NCBI RefSeq assembly: GCF_004006175.1
Contig: NZ_CP033219.1
Coordinates: 2,356,001-2,420,000, forward strand
Origin: Parasedimentitalea marina
Lineage (GTDB): Bacteria; Pseudomonadota; Alphaproteobacteria; Rhodobacterales; Rhodobacteraceae
Direction of reading: 5' to 3'
DNA length: 64,000 bases
In this document: positions 50,629 to 59,518 of the stretch, in pieces
Position numbering within the stretch: position 1 is the first letter of the stretch
Layout of the letters: the number at the start of each line of letters is the position of its first letter
Notes under the pieces: model-generated
Databases searched by the model: none
What the model was told of the DNA's origin: nothing
What the model saw: the letters and a program-made list of their open reading frames with translations, nothing else
Position numbers and translations under genes: made by a program

Positions 50629-52518
50629 TTATTCATAGTAGGTATAGCCGTTAATACTGTCGCGGTATGCGGCCATCAGTGTTTTTCGATCTTTGGCGTC
50701 CAGTCGATTTTGTGAAACCGCTTGATCAATCAACTTACGAAAGGCCGCAACGCAGTCACGCGGATCATATTCAACATAGGACAGGACCTCGGCAATTGTA
50801 TCGCCTTCCTGTTCGTGCAGCAGGTCAAAACTGGCATCGTCGCGCAGCTCAATCGTGGCCACGTGGGTATCGCCGAACAGATTGTGCAAATCGCCCAGTG
50901 TTTCCTGATAGGCGCCCACAAAAAAGGCACCGATGTAATAGGGCTGCGTATCGTCCAGCCCATGCACCGGCAGCGATTTGGACACCCCGTCGGCCAGAAT
51001 GAAACTGTCGATCTTACCGTCCGAGTCGCAGGTGATGTCAGACAGGACCGCCCGTCTATCAGGTTCCTCGTTCAGCTTTTGCAAAGGCACAACCGGATGC
51101 AACTGATCAATGGCCCAGACATCTGGTAACGACTGGAACAGCGAGAAATTGCAATGATAGATGTCAGCAAGTTGTTCCAGATGGGCATCGATTTCCGGAG
51201 CCGCTCCCGGCTCTGGCGCCAAATGTTTGATCTTGGACATCAAATGCAGATAAATCCGTTCCCCCCGTGCCATCTGACGCAGGTCGATATACCCCCGGCG
51301 GAACAGAGCCCGCAGTTCGTTTCGATAAAATGTCGCATCATTCAGACATTCCTGCAGACGTTTCTGGCTTAAGTACTCCGCGATGGCTGCAAGGTCGGTC
51401 ACCAGATGATGGTCACCAGCATCGGGCTTCGGGGCCGAATGCGCGTCATATAACGTTGCCTCAAGCACATTAAAAATCAGCATCGACGACGTCGCAACAA
51501 CGGCCCGGCCACTTTCCGTCACAAGGGTGGGATGCTTCAATCCGGCCTCGTCCAAGGCATAGGTGACGGTTTCCACCACATTGGCGCAGTATTCTGCCAC
51601 TGAATAATTGATTGAGTTTTCACTGGCCGCTTTTTCACCGGTATAGTCCACCCCCAGACCGCCGCCGAGATCAAGATGAGTGAGGGGCACACCCTCGCGG
51701 GTCAATTCAACAAAGTAACGGCAGGCCTCACCAACGGCACGACGTACATCATTGACGTCCGGAATTTGTGAGCCCAAATGGGAGTGCTGCAGCTTTAGGC
51801 AATGCAGCATCCCGGCGTCTCTAAGCCTGTCAACGACCGCAACCAACTGATCGGTGTGCATGCCAAAGGTGGACCGATCGCCGGAACTTTCGGCCCAATT
51901 GCCACTGATCTGATTGGTCAGTTTGACACGAACACCCAGCAAGGGTTCTTGGCCCAGCTCTTCAACGACCTGCAAAACGGTTTCCAGCTCTTTAGGGCTT
52001 TCCAAGACGATGACAGTATTAAAGCCAAGCTTGCGCGACAGGATCGCCAGCCGGATGAATTCCGCGTCTTTGACGCCGTTGCAAACAATCAGCGCGTCCC
52101 TAGCCAGTCTATGCGCCAGTGCAATCACCAATTCGGGCTTTGATCCTGCCTCTAATCCATAAGAATAAGGGCGGCCAAATTCGACGATCCGGTCAATCAC
52201 CTGCGCCTGTTGGTTCACCTTTATTGGGAACACACCACGGTATGTCCCCTTATAGCCTACCCGGTCGATGGCGGCTGCGAAGCTATCGTTGATGTTGCGA
52301 ATACCCTGCTCAAGAAACGAGCTGACACGCAACAGCAGCGGCGTATGGATACCACGCTCCTGCAGGCCATGGATGATCGAGGGTAAGCTGACAACCGGCG
52401 CGTCAGGGTTCAGAGGATTTTTAAGGCCCAGATCGCCGTTCGGCAAAACCGACACCAGATCCATGCCCCATCTGTCAATCGCGTAGACTGCGTGTGGTGG
52501 TGTCTTTTGCACTGTCAC
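50629..52518 (-). CDS. speA: Biosynthetic arginine decarboxylase
   Basis: This 629-residue PLP enzyme makes agmatine from arginine. It shows YRGVFPIKVNQQAQVIDRIV with the PLP lysine, LDLGGGLGVDYTG, and the C-terminal DSINGYTYYE. It starts with GTG at 52518, after AGGAGGG at good spacing. It is the first gene of the polyamine operon; agmatine goes to SpeB for putrescine. No agmatine deiminase gene is seen. Confidence 0.95.
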   Translation of the reverse strand: MTVQKTPPHAVYAIDRWGMDLVSVLPNGDLGLKNPLNPDAPVVSLPSIIHGLQERGIHTPLLLRVSSFLEQGIRNINDSFAAAIDRVGYKGTYRGVFPIKVNQQAQVIDRIVEFGRPYSYGLEAGSKPELVIALAHRLARDALIVCNGVKDAEFIRLAILSRKLGFNTVIVLESPKELETVLQVVEELGQEPLLGVRVKLTNQISGNWAESSGDRSTFGMHTDQLVAVVDRLRDAGMLHCLKLQHSHLGSQIPDVNDVRRAVGEACRYFVELTREGVPLTHLDLGGGLGVDYTGEKAASENSINYSVAEYCANVVETVTYALDEAGLKHPTLVTESGRAVVATSSMLIFNVLEATLYDAHSAPKPDAGDHHLVTDLAAIAEYLSQKRLQECLNDATFYRNELRALFRRGYIDLRQMARGERIYLHLMSKIKHLAPEPGAAPEIDAHLEQLADIYHCNFSLFQSLPDVWAIDQLHPVVPLQKLNEEPDRRAVLSDITCDSDGKIDSFILADGVSKSLPVHGLDDTQPYYIGAFFVGAYQETLGDLHNLFGDTHVATIELRDDASFDLLHEQEGDTIAEVLSYVEYDPRDCVAAFRKLIDQAVSQNRLDAKDRKTLMAAYRDSINGYTYYE

Positions 52519-52720
52519 GGCTGGCCCTCCTGAGATGGGGTGTGAAAACGGCGCGACTCGGCCCCGGATCGGTCATATATCCCCAAATATTGCCGTCACA
52601 AGTAAAATTTATTGCTGTATCAGGTCTGTGGCAGCATTATTTGGCCGCACAGAGCTATCGATCTATAACAACGATGTAAGTTGCGCTGATCGTCTGGGTT
52701 AATAGACGTCATTTTCCAGT

Positions 52721-52753
52721 GCAAAGGGAACACCCAAATCCGGCCCCCTTTGC
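52721..52753 (-). terminator. Hairpin after the Gfo/Idh gene
   Basis: GCAAAGGG (52721-52728) pairs with CCCTTTGC (52746-52753) around a 17-base loop, just beyond the oxidoreductase stop. The T-tract is poor. Confidence 0.5.
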
Positions 52754-52761
52754 ATCTGTTT

Positions 52762-53766
52762 TTACTTATAGAACGCAGGTTTTTCAATAAGTGAGACTGC
52801 CGTTTTCTGGCCACTCGCCAAGGCCGCCACACCCGCTTCGGCGACAGCCGTTGAGCAATATCCATCCCAGGCATCCGCCGCAGCTGCAGAGGTTTTTCCA
52901 CTACGCACAAACTGCAGAAAATCCTTGTTTTGCAGACGATACGCCTCAGAAAAGCGTTTACGCCAATCTGCCGGATACGACTCGTATCCTTTGAAGCCGA
53001 GATTGTATTTGGACGTCACTGGCGTGTTCAGGAACACAGATCCCTTTTCGCCAACCAATTCGCCGCGCACGTCATAGCCATAAGTTGCGTTGTTGTTGAC
53101 CTCGATATTGACGATTTGATCGTCAACTGTTTCCAAGACCATGAAAACGGGGCCAACTTTGCCCGCCACTCCAGCCGGCGCAAAGGCGGTAATGCTTTTG
53201 AATTCGGTCCCCAGAACAAACCGGGCCACGTCGAACTCGTGACAGGCGGAACTGGTTATCGCCATGCTGGCCTCAAATCCAGTTGGTGGAGTGTCCACGT
53301 TACGGTGGAAATTATGCATCATCAGGGCTTGGCCCAAAGTGCCGTCCGTCAACGCCAGTTTCATATCAGAATAAGACGGATCAAACCGGCGCATAAAGCC
53401 CAGTTGAACCATTTGCCGCCCCAGTGCCTCTTCGGCTTTCATGACTTGAATGCACTCGTCCATGTTGGGGGACAGTGGTTTTTCGCACAGAACAGGCTTG
53501 CCCGCATTGATGGCAGTCAAAGTAAGTGCTGCGTGGGTGTGATCCGGACTGGCAATGACAACGGCATCCACGTCATCGCGCAAGATTGCGGCCTCTGGGT
53601 TCGAAACAACGTCCTGCGCGCCCAGCTGATCGGCCAAGGCTTTTGCACGATCCGTAGCAGCGTCGCACAGGACTTGCAGACGCACACTTGGCAATTCGGT
53701 CGCAAAGATGCGAGCGTGGTCCGCCCCCATGATTCCAGCGCCGATGATGGCAATTCGAATAGTCAT
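52762..53766 (-). CDS. Gfo/Idh/MocA family oxidoreductase, inositol dehydrogenase-like
   Basis: A 334-residue NAD(P)-dependent sugar or cyclitol dehydrogenase. The Rossmann start is IRIAIIGAGIMGADHARIF, the conserved catalytic lysine is in KPVLCEKPLSPNMDE, and the substrate-side motif is SACHEFDVARFVLGTEF. The sequence is closest in feel to IolG-type myo-inositol 2-dehydrogenases. It stands alone without iol or ABC genes, so the substrate is not settled. Confidence 0.82.
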   Translation of the reverse strand: MTIRIAIIGAGIMGADHARIFATELPSVRLQVLCDAATDRAKALADQLGAQDVVSNPEAAILRDDVDAVVIASPDHTHAALTLTAINAGKPVLCEKPLSPNMDECIQVMKAEEALGRQMVQLGFMRRFDPSYSDMKLALTDGTLGQALMMHNFHRNVDTPPTGFEASMAITSSACHEFDVARFVLGTEFKSITAFAPAGVAGKVGPVFMVLETVDDQIVNIEVNNNATYGYDVRGELVGEKGSVFLNTPVTSKYNLGFKGYESYPADWRKRFSEAYRLQNKDFLQFVRSGKTSAAAADAWDGYCSTAVAEAGVAALASGQKTAVSLIEKPAFYK

Positions 53767-54045
53767 GTCATGTGCCTAACTTACATAGAAAGCGCCCATT
53801 CGCGCTATGGTTGAACAATCGGGGCTACACATAGGCCTGTCAGCAATAATCACCATTGCAAAAGCTCGCCTGTTACGCCGAGATATAATTGGATCGAAGG
53901 TAGAAATAACGCACTCAACGGTATCCTATAATTAAATACTTCACCTCAACATGCGAAACCACGTAGCACGGAGGACGGATGTTGCATAGTAGCGCTAACA
54001 ATTATCTGACGACATAATACACGCCCCGGGCCCCGGCCATAAAGG

Positions 54046-54504
54046 CTAGACGATAATCGGAAAAACGCTTGTGTTTTTGACCACTCCATAAACAAAACTG
54101 GTATCAATTGAGGCAATGCCGCCAATGGAGTGTAGTCGTTTTCGCACGAAATTCTCATAATCCGCCAGGTCTGCCACGACGACCCGCAGCAGATAGTCCG
54201 ACACCCCCGTCATGACAAAACACTCCAAAACTTCGTCGACCTGACGGACACTTTGCTCAAACTGCCCCACACAGGCATCCGTGTGGCGTTCCAGTGTTAC
54301 CCGCACGAATACCGTAACGGGTAGCCCGTAAGACGCAGCATCCACATCAACGCTAAATCCCTTGATGGCTCCGCTTTTCTCCAACAGCTTTACCCGGCGC
54401 AAGCAGGGCGAGGGAGACAGGTTCACCTCGGCAGCAAGATCTTGATTCGTCATCCGACCATTTCGTTGCAATGCCCGGATAATCTGGCGATCTTTATGGT
54501 CCAT
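54046..54504 (-). CDS. mdeR: Lrp/AsnC family regulator of methionine degradation
   Basis: This 152-residue regulator has an N-terminal helix-turn-helix (MTNQDLAAEVNLSPSPCLRR) and a C-terminal RAM ligand-binding domain (LECFVMTGVSDYLLRVVVAD). It is divergent from mdeA and mdeB, the same layout as mdeR-mdeAB of Pseudomonas putida, where the Lrp-type protein activates methionine catabolism. ATG at 54504 gives the family start. The 111-bp gap to mdeA holds an inverted repeat that may be its site. Confidence 0.88.
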   Translation of the reverse strand: MDHKDRQIIRALQRNGRMTNQDLAAEVNLSPSPCLRRVKLLEKSGAIKGFSVDVDAASYGLPVTVFVRVTLERHTDACVGQFEQSVRQVDEVLECFVMTGVSDYLLRVVVADLADYENFVRKRLHSIGGIASIDTSFVYGVVKNTSVFPIIV

Positions 54505-54524
54505 ATGGCACTCCAGTAGCATAA

Positions 54525-54554
54525 TATGCCAATGTTGGATCATATATTGGCATA
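54525..54554. promoter_or_regulatory. Inverted repeat between mdeR and mdeA
   Basis: TATGCCAAT (54525-54533) and ATTGGCATA (54546-54554) form 9-bp perfect arms with a 12-bp AT-rich spacer, and a further TTGGCAATA lies just downstream. This spacing suits an Lrp-type dimer or octamer. Confidence 0.6.
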
Positions 54555-54615
54555 CTTGGCAATATCCACCTTACCCCATCAGCATAGACTTCTGAAAAGA
54601 GTTCAGGAGATCCCA

Positions 54616-55821
54616 ATGCGCAACCAACCCGATAGCTTCGCCACCCGTGCCATTCATCATGGCTATAACCCGATGGATAACGAGGGATCGCTGACGCCAC
54701 CTTTGCATTTGACGTCAACCTTTGCCTTTGAAACCGCCGAGGCCGGCGGCGAGATGTTCGGAGGTGAACGCGCGGGCCACATCTACTCGCGTATCTCGAA
54801 CCCCACATGTGATTTGCTGGAACGCCGTATTGCCGTGCTGGAAGGCGCAGAGGCCGGATTGGCGCTGGCCTCGGGCATGGGCGCAATCACCTCGGCAATT
54901 TGGACCTTGGTTGCCCCGGGTGACGAGGTGATCCTGGATAAGACCCTTTATGGCTGTACATTTTCCTTCATGCAGCATGGTCTGGCCAAGTTCGGCGTCA
55001 CCGTCACCCATGTTGACCTGACCAACCCCGAGAACCTGCGCGGGGCCATCAGCGCCAAAACAAAAGTTGTCTATTTTGAGACGCCGGCAAACCCTAACAT
55101 GCGTCTGGTCGACATTCAGGCAATCGCCGACATCGCCCATGAGGGCGACGCAAAAGTGATCGTCGATAACACCTATGCTACGCCCTATTTGACCCGGCCA
55201 ATTGAACTTGGCGCCGATCTCGCCCTGCATTCAGCAACCAAATACCTTGGCGGGCACGGAGATGTCGTTGCCGGCCTCCTGGTTGGCAGCGCCGAGCTGA
55301 TCCAGGAAATCCGGCTCTATGGTATGAAGGACATGACCGGGGCAGTTATGGCGCCTTTCAATGCCATGCTCGTGCTGCGCGGGTTGAAGACACTTGAACT
55401 GCGCATGGATCGCCATTGCTCTAGTGCCCAGACCATTGCCGAAATGCTAGAGGCGACGCCGGGGGTTCAAAAGGTTTGGTATCCAGGGCTGAAAAGCTTT
55501 GAGCAGCATGAACTGGCGCAACGCCAGATGGCACAGTCCGGCGGCATGATTGCCTTTGAACTGGAAGGTGGCCTGGAGGCAGGCCGTGCCATGATGAACA
55601 AGTTGCAGCTGATCACCCGCGCAGTGTCACTGGGTGATGCAGAAACGCTGATCCAGCATCCTGCCAGCATGACCCATTCGACCTACACACCAGAAGAGCG
55701 GGCCGTGCACGGTATTAGCGAAGGCTTGGTGCGCCTCTCTGTCGGCCTGGAAGGCGTCGATGATATCCTTGCGGATCTGCGACAGGCCTTGCCACATCAC
55801 CCCATGCACAAAGCAGCTTGA
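54616..55821 (+). CDS. mdeA: Methionine gamma-lyase
   Basis: A 401-residue Cys/Met-metabolism PLP enzyme that splits methionine into methanethiol, ammonia and 2-oxobutyrate. The loop LYGCTFSF holds Tyr112 and Cys114, matching the Tyr114/Cys116 pair that marks true methionine gamma-lyases. The PLP lysine is Lys209 in HSATKYLGGHGDVVAG. ATG at 54616 follows AGGAG. It is separated from mdeB by 14 bp. Confidence 0.93.
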   Translation: MRNQPDSFATRAIHHGYNPMDNEGSLTPPLHLTSTFAFETAEAGGEMFGGERAGHIYSRISNPTCDLLERRIAVLEGAEAGLALASGMGAITSAIWTLVAPGDEVILDKTLYGCTFSFMQHGLAKFGVTVTHVDLTNPENLRGAISAKTKVVYFETPANPNMRLVDIQAIADIAHEGDAKVIVDNTYATPYLTRPIELGADLALHSATKYLGGHGDVVAGLLVGSAELIQEIRLYGMKDMTGAVMAPFNAMLVLRGLKTLELRMDRHCSSAQTIAEMLEATPGVQKVWYPGLKSFEQHELAQRQMAQSGGMIAFELEGGLEAGRAMMNKLQLITRAVSLGDAETLIQHPASMTHSTYTPEERAVHGISEGLVRLSVGLEGVDDILADLRQALPHHPMHKAA

Positions 55822-55835
55822 TTAGGGATCCGCAC

Positions 55836-58220
55836 ATGTCAGACCACCTGCCCCACCTTAAAACCATTGAGCAACGGCTGCTTTGGCTGTCTCATTGGAT
55901 GATCCACAACGCCAATCACATCCGGCCCAAAACGGAAGAGATTAAAATCGGCGGCCATCAGGCCTCATCTGCATCGATGGTGTCGATCATGACCGCGCTC
56001 TACTTCTCGGCACTGCGCCCCGAGGACCGGGTTGCGGTCAAGCCGCATGCCTCGCCGGTGTTTCATGCCATTCAATACCTGATGGGCAACCTGTCACGCG
56101 AGAAGATGGAGAATTTCCGTGGCTACGGTGGTGTTCAAAGCTATCCCTCACGGACCAAGGATATTGACGATGTGGATTTCTCGACAGGCTCAGTTGGGCT
56201 GGGTGTTGCGATCACATCTTTTGCCTCGATAGTGCAGGACTACATTCAGGCCAAATCCTGGGGCGAGGATCAGTCCCTTGGCCGCATGATTGCCTTGGTG
56301 GGTGACGCCGAATTGGACGAGGGCAATATATACGAAGCCCTGCAAGAGGGCTGGAAAAACGATCTGCGCAATTGCTGGTGGATCATTGATTACAACCGCC
56401 AATCCCTCGACGGTGTAGTGCGCGAGGGGTTGTTCAAACGGGTTGAGCAAATCTTTGACGCCTTTGGCTGGGACGTAGTCCGGGTAAAATACGGCCATCT
56501 ACAACGGGCCGCGTTTGAAGAGCCGGGCGGCAATGAGTTGCGCAAATGGATCGACAACTGCCCCAACCAGCTGTACTCGGCCCTGACTTACATGGGTGGG
56601 GCTATCTGGCGCCAACGACTGATGGAAAGTCTAGGTGATCAGGGCGACGTCACAGCTTTGATCGAGCGCCGCAGTGATGACGAGCTGGCTGCGCTGATGG
56701 AGAACCTTGGCGGCAACTGTGTGCAAACCATGGCTGATACTTTTGCAGCAATTGACCACGACCGCCCGGTTTGTTTTCTGGCCTATACAATCAAAGGCTG
56801 GGGCACTCCGATTGCAGGTCACAAGGACAACCACGGTGGTTTGATGACCAAGGCGCAGATGACCGACTGGCAGGTCCGCATGGGGGTAGCCCCCGGTGAA
56901 GAGTGGGACAAGTTCGCGACGGCTGCGGACCCCGTCGCACTACAAGGTTTTTGCGACCAGGCGCCATTCTTTGCCAAGGGCCCACGACGGTATCGCGATG
57001 ACATCATAGATGTCCCTACCATTGACTGGGCTTCCGGCAAGGATATCTCGACGCAGATGGCCTTTGGTAAGATTCTGGATGATCTGTCAAAAGGCGACAG
57101 CCTGCTGGCGGACCGGATTGTCACAACATCACCCGACGTCACCGGCACCACCAACCTGGGGCCATGGGTGAACCGGCGCAAGCTGTTCGCCCGGACCCAT
57201 CAGGCCGACACCTTTAAAGCCGAAAACATCCCGTCCACCGCGAAATGGGAGTTCGCGCCAAATGGCCAGCACATTGAGCTGGGCATCGCCGAGATGAACC
57301 TGTTCTTGCTGCTGGCGGCGGCTGGTCTGTCCCATTCAGTGTTTGGCAAACGCTTGATCCCAATTGGCACCGTCTATGACCCCTTTATCGCCCGTGGGCT
57401 CGATGCGCTGAACTACGCCTGCTATCAGGATGCGCGCTTTATGATTGTTGGCACCCCATCTGGTGTCACTCTGGCACCCGAGGGCGGCGCGCATCAATCT
57501 ATCAGCGCACCGCTTATTGGTATGTCGCAAGATGGGCTGGCTGCGTTTGAACCCGCTTTCACGGACGAATTGGCAGTCATCATGCAGTGGGCCTTTGGTT
57601 ATTTGCAAAAAGACGGTGAGAGCGACCCGGATGAACGCACATGGCTGCGCGATGAAACCGGTGGCTCGGTTTATCTGCGCTTGACCACCAACCCCATTGA
57701 ACAACCCGGAAAACGTGTTGACGACGATTTCAGGCAGGGTGCGATTGACGGGGCGTATTGGTTGCGCAAACCCGGCGCCAATTGCGAGATCGTGATTGCC
57801 TATCAAGGGGCTATCGCGCCCGAGGCAATCAAGGCAGCCGGGATCATCGGTGAGGGACGGCGTGACGTTGGGGTCTTGGCGGTGACATCCGCTGACCGGC
57901 TGAATGCAGGCTGGACTGCCGCGCAAAGGGCCCGGTCAAACGGCACCGCCTCGGCACACTCACATGTTGAGACCCTGCTGAAAGACCTGCCGCGCCATTG
58001 CAAGCTGATCACGGTTATTGACGGTCACCCGGCTACTCTATCCTGGTTAGGATCCGTTCACGGTCATCAAACGGTGCCCCATGGGGTTGAACACTTTGGC
58101 CAAACCGGCACCATCGTCGACCTGTACAAGCATTTCCGCATTGACGCCCAAGCCCTTGTCCGATCTGTCGGGAAACTGACCAATGGTCGGGAGATCCCGT
58201 ATCTTTCAGCCGTATCCTGA
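55836..58220 (+). CDS. mdeB: AceE-type 2-oxo acid dehydrogenase E1, probable 2-oxobutyrate dehydrogenase
   Basis: A 794-residue homodimeric-type thiamine-diphosphate E1 subunit. It shows GYGGVQSYPSRTKDIDDVDF, the TPP/Mg motif region GDAELDEGN (residues 156-164), and the later WEFAPNGQHIELGIAEMN and GVTLAPEGGAHQS. Behind methionine gamma-lyase and an Lrp regulator it corresponds to MdeB of P. putida, which oxidises 2-oxobutyrate to propionyl-CoA. It is shorter than E. coli AceE (887). No E2 or E3 gene follows, so it must borrow these from the pyruvate dehydrogenase complex. Confidence 0.9.
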   Translation: MSDHLPHLKTIEQRLLWLSHWMIHNANHIRPKTEEIKIGGHQASSASMVSIMTALYFSALRPEDRVAVKPHASPVFHAIQYLMGNLSREKMENFRGYGGVQSYPSRTKDIDDVDFSTGSVGLGVAITSFASIVQDYIQAKSWGEDQSLGRMIALVGDAELDEGNIYEALQEGWKNDLRNCWWIIDYNRQSLDGVVREGLFKRVEQIFDAFGWDVVRVKYGHLQRAAFEEPGGNELRKWIDNCPNQLYSALTYMGGAIWRQRLMESLGDQGDVTALIERRSDDELAALMENLGGNCVQTMADTFAAIDHDRPVCFLAYTIKGWGTPIAGHKDNHGGLMTKAQMTDWQVRMGVAPGEEWDKFATAADPVALQGFCDQAPFFAKGPRRYRDDIIDVPTIDWASGKDISTQMAFGKILDDLSKGDSLLADRIVTTSPDVTGTTNLGPWVNRRKLFARTHQADTFKAENIPSTAKWEFAPNGQHIELGIAEMNLFLLLAAAGLSHSVFGKRLIPIGTVYDPFIARGLDALNYACYQDARFMIVGTPSGVTLAPEGGAHQSISAPLIGMSQDGLAAFEPAFTDELAVIMQWAFGYLQKDGESDPDERTWLRDETGGSVYLRLTTNPIEQPGKRVDDDFRQGAIDGAYWLRKPGANCEIVIAYQGAIAPEAIKAAGIIGEGRRDVGVLAVTSADRLNAGWTAAQRARSNGTASAHSHVETLLKDLPRHCKLITVIDGHPATLSWLGSVHGHQTVPHGVEHFGQTGTIVDLYKHFRIDAQALVRSVGKLTNGREIPYLSAVS

Positions 58221-58621
58221 AACGGTCAAACCTTTGCAACAGTCTGCGCTCCTTTCTCACATCACAGAGTAGTGAGGCTTAGCAGCGCTGATTGTTGCAA
58301 GGGATATCCCTACTGCTTTCAGCTAAGATCCTGGATTCGCCAGCTGAATCCCCTCATGCTGTTTTGTAAAAAGGGGCATCACCGTCTCCCTATTTTGACA
58401 AAAACACACACCCCTCAGCTTTAATACAATATTAGAATTCTCCCATTAGTTGTAATTCTATAAAAACTGCAGCACAGTATTAGGTGGGCGTATTGCCTTT
58501 CCCCAGCCAAAAACAGGGAAGGTCAAACGCATAATAAGCACTCTTTTTCTGTCAGACGGGTACAGGCACTCTCGGATTCTCGCTTGATTGGAACTTAGAC
58601 TCAAAAACAAGGGCCACACAG
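58221..58621. other. Gene-free stretch before the binding protein/kinase pair
   Basis: About 400 bp, AT-rich in the right half. It contains TAGAATT (58433-58439) with AATTCTA (58454-58460), a weak dyad. No gene or clear terminator is visible; the promoter of the kinase pair should be here. Confidence 0.45.
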
Positions 58622-59518
58622 ATGAATACCAAGCGCCTAATGTCTATTCTAAGCATATGCATCGGACTGCTAGCAAGCCAGACAGCTATAGCCCGCACAC
58701 TGGTCATTGGCACAATAAGTGATGAACCGGTCAAAGAAATTCGTACATTCCTGCCATTTACCAAATACCTTGCCCAGCAGTTGGAGCCTATGGGATTTAG
58801 CGACGGAAAAGTGGTTATCGCAAGGGATATTGACCATATGGCCAGCCTGATCCGCAGCGGGCAGATTGATCTTTTTGTCGACAGTCCCCTGGTGGCGCTT
58901 GCCATTAACAAAAAAGCCGGAAGTCGGTTGTTGGTCACCAGATGGAAAAAAGGAGTAGCTGAATACCACTCGGTTATCTTCGTACGCCAAAAAAGTGGAA
59001 TTGCCAGCGTCAGCGATCTTGTTGGCCGGGTGGTAACTTTTGAAGAGAGTTTTTCCTCAAGCGGGCATTTGTTACCGAGAATTGCCATGGCTGAGATGGG
59101 CATTCAATTCTCCCAGATGGACAGCCCACAAAGCAGGTTGGCACCGGATGAAACGGGTTTTGTCTTTTCAGGAGATGATGAAAACACAATAGAATGGGTT
59201 TTGCGCGGCCGTACCGACGCAGGCGCAATGTCTATGGACAATTTCAAAAAGCGAGTTGGACCCAACAAGGACGAATTGACGATCATCCTAAGGACCGATG
59301 CCATCCCGCGCCATGTGATCAGCATCTCATCCGAAATTACAAATCAACTAGCCGGAGAAATTGAAACAGCCTTGGTCACTATGAATCAATCCGAAGACGG
59401 ATTGGCCGTGCTGGGGGCCTTTGAAAGAACGACGAAATTTGACGCTTTCTCCAAAGAAATATTGGTGACATTGGAACGCCTTCAAGACCCGGTAACCGAT
59501 CTGGTTGGCAATGACTAA
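58622..59518 (+). CDS. PhnD/SBP_bac-type periplasmic binding protein
   Basis: This 298-residue exported protein has a signal peptide at residues 1-24 (ending SQTAIA). The mature part opens LVIGTISDEPVKEIRTFLPF and has the PhnD-like sequence IDLFVDSPLVALAINKKAGS, so it belongs to the phosphate/phosphonate-binding superfamily. There is no ABC transporter nearby. Its stop overlaps the start of a hybrid kinase, so it probably presents a ligand to that kinase. The ligand is unknown. Confidence 0.85.
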   Translation: MNTKRLMSILSICIGLLASQTAIARTLVIGTISDEPVKEIRTFLPFTKYLAQQLEPMGFSDGKVVIARDIDHMASLIRSGQIDLFVDSPLVALAINKKAGSRLLVTRWKKGVAEYHSVIFVRQKSGIASVSDLVGRVVTFEESFSSSGHLLPRIAMAEMGIQFSQMDSPQSRLAPDETGFVFSGDDENTIEWVLRGRTDAGAMSMDNFKKRVGPNKDELTIILRTDAIPRHVISISSEITNQLAGEIETALVTMNQSEDGLAVLGAFERTTKFDAFSKEILVTLERLQDPVTDLVGND

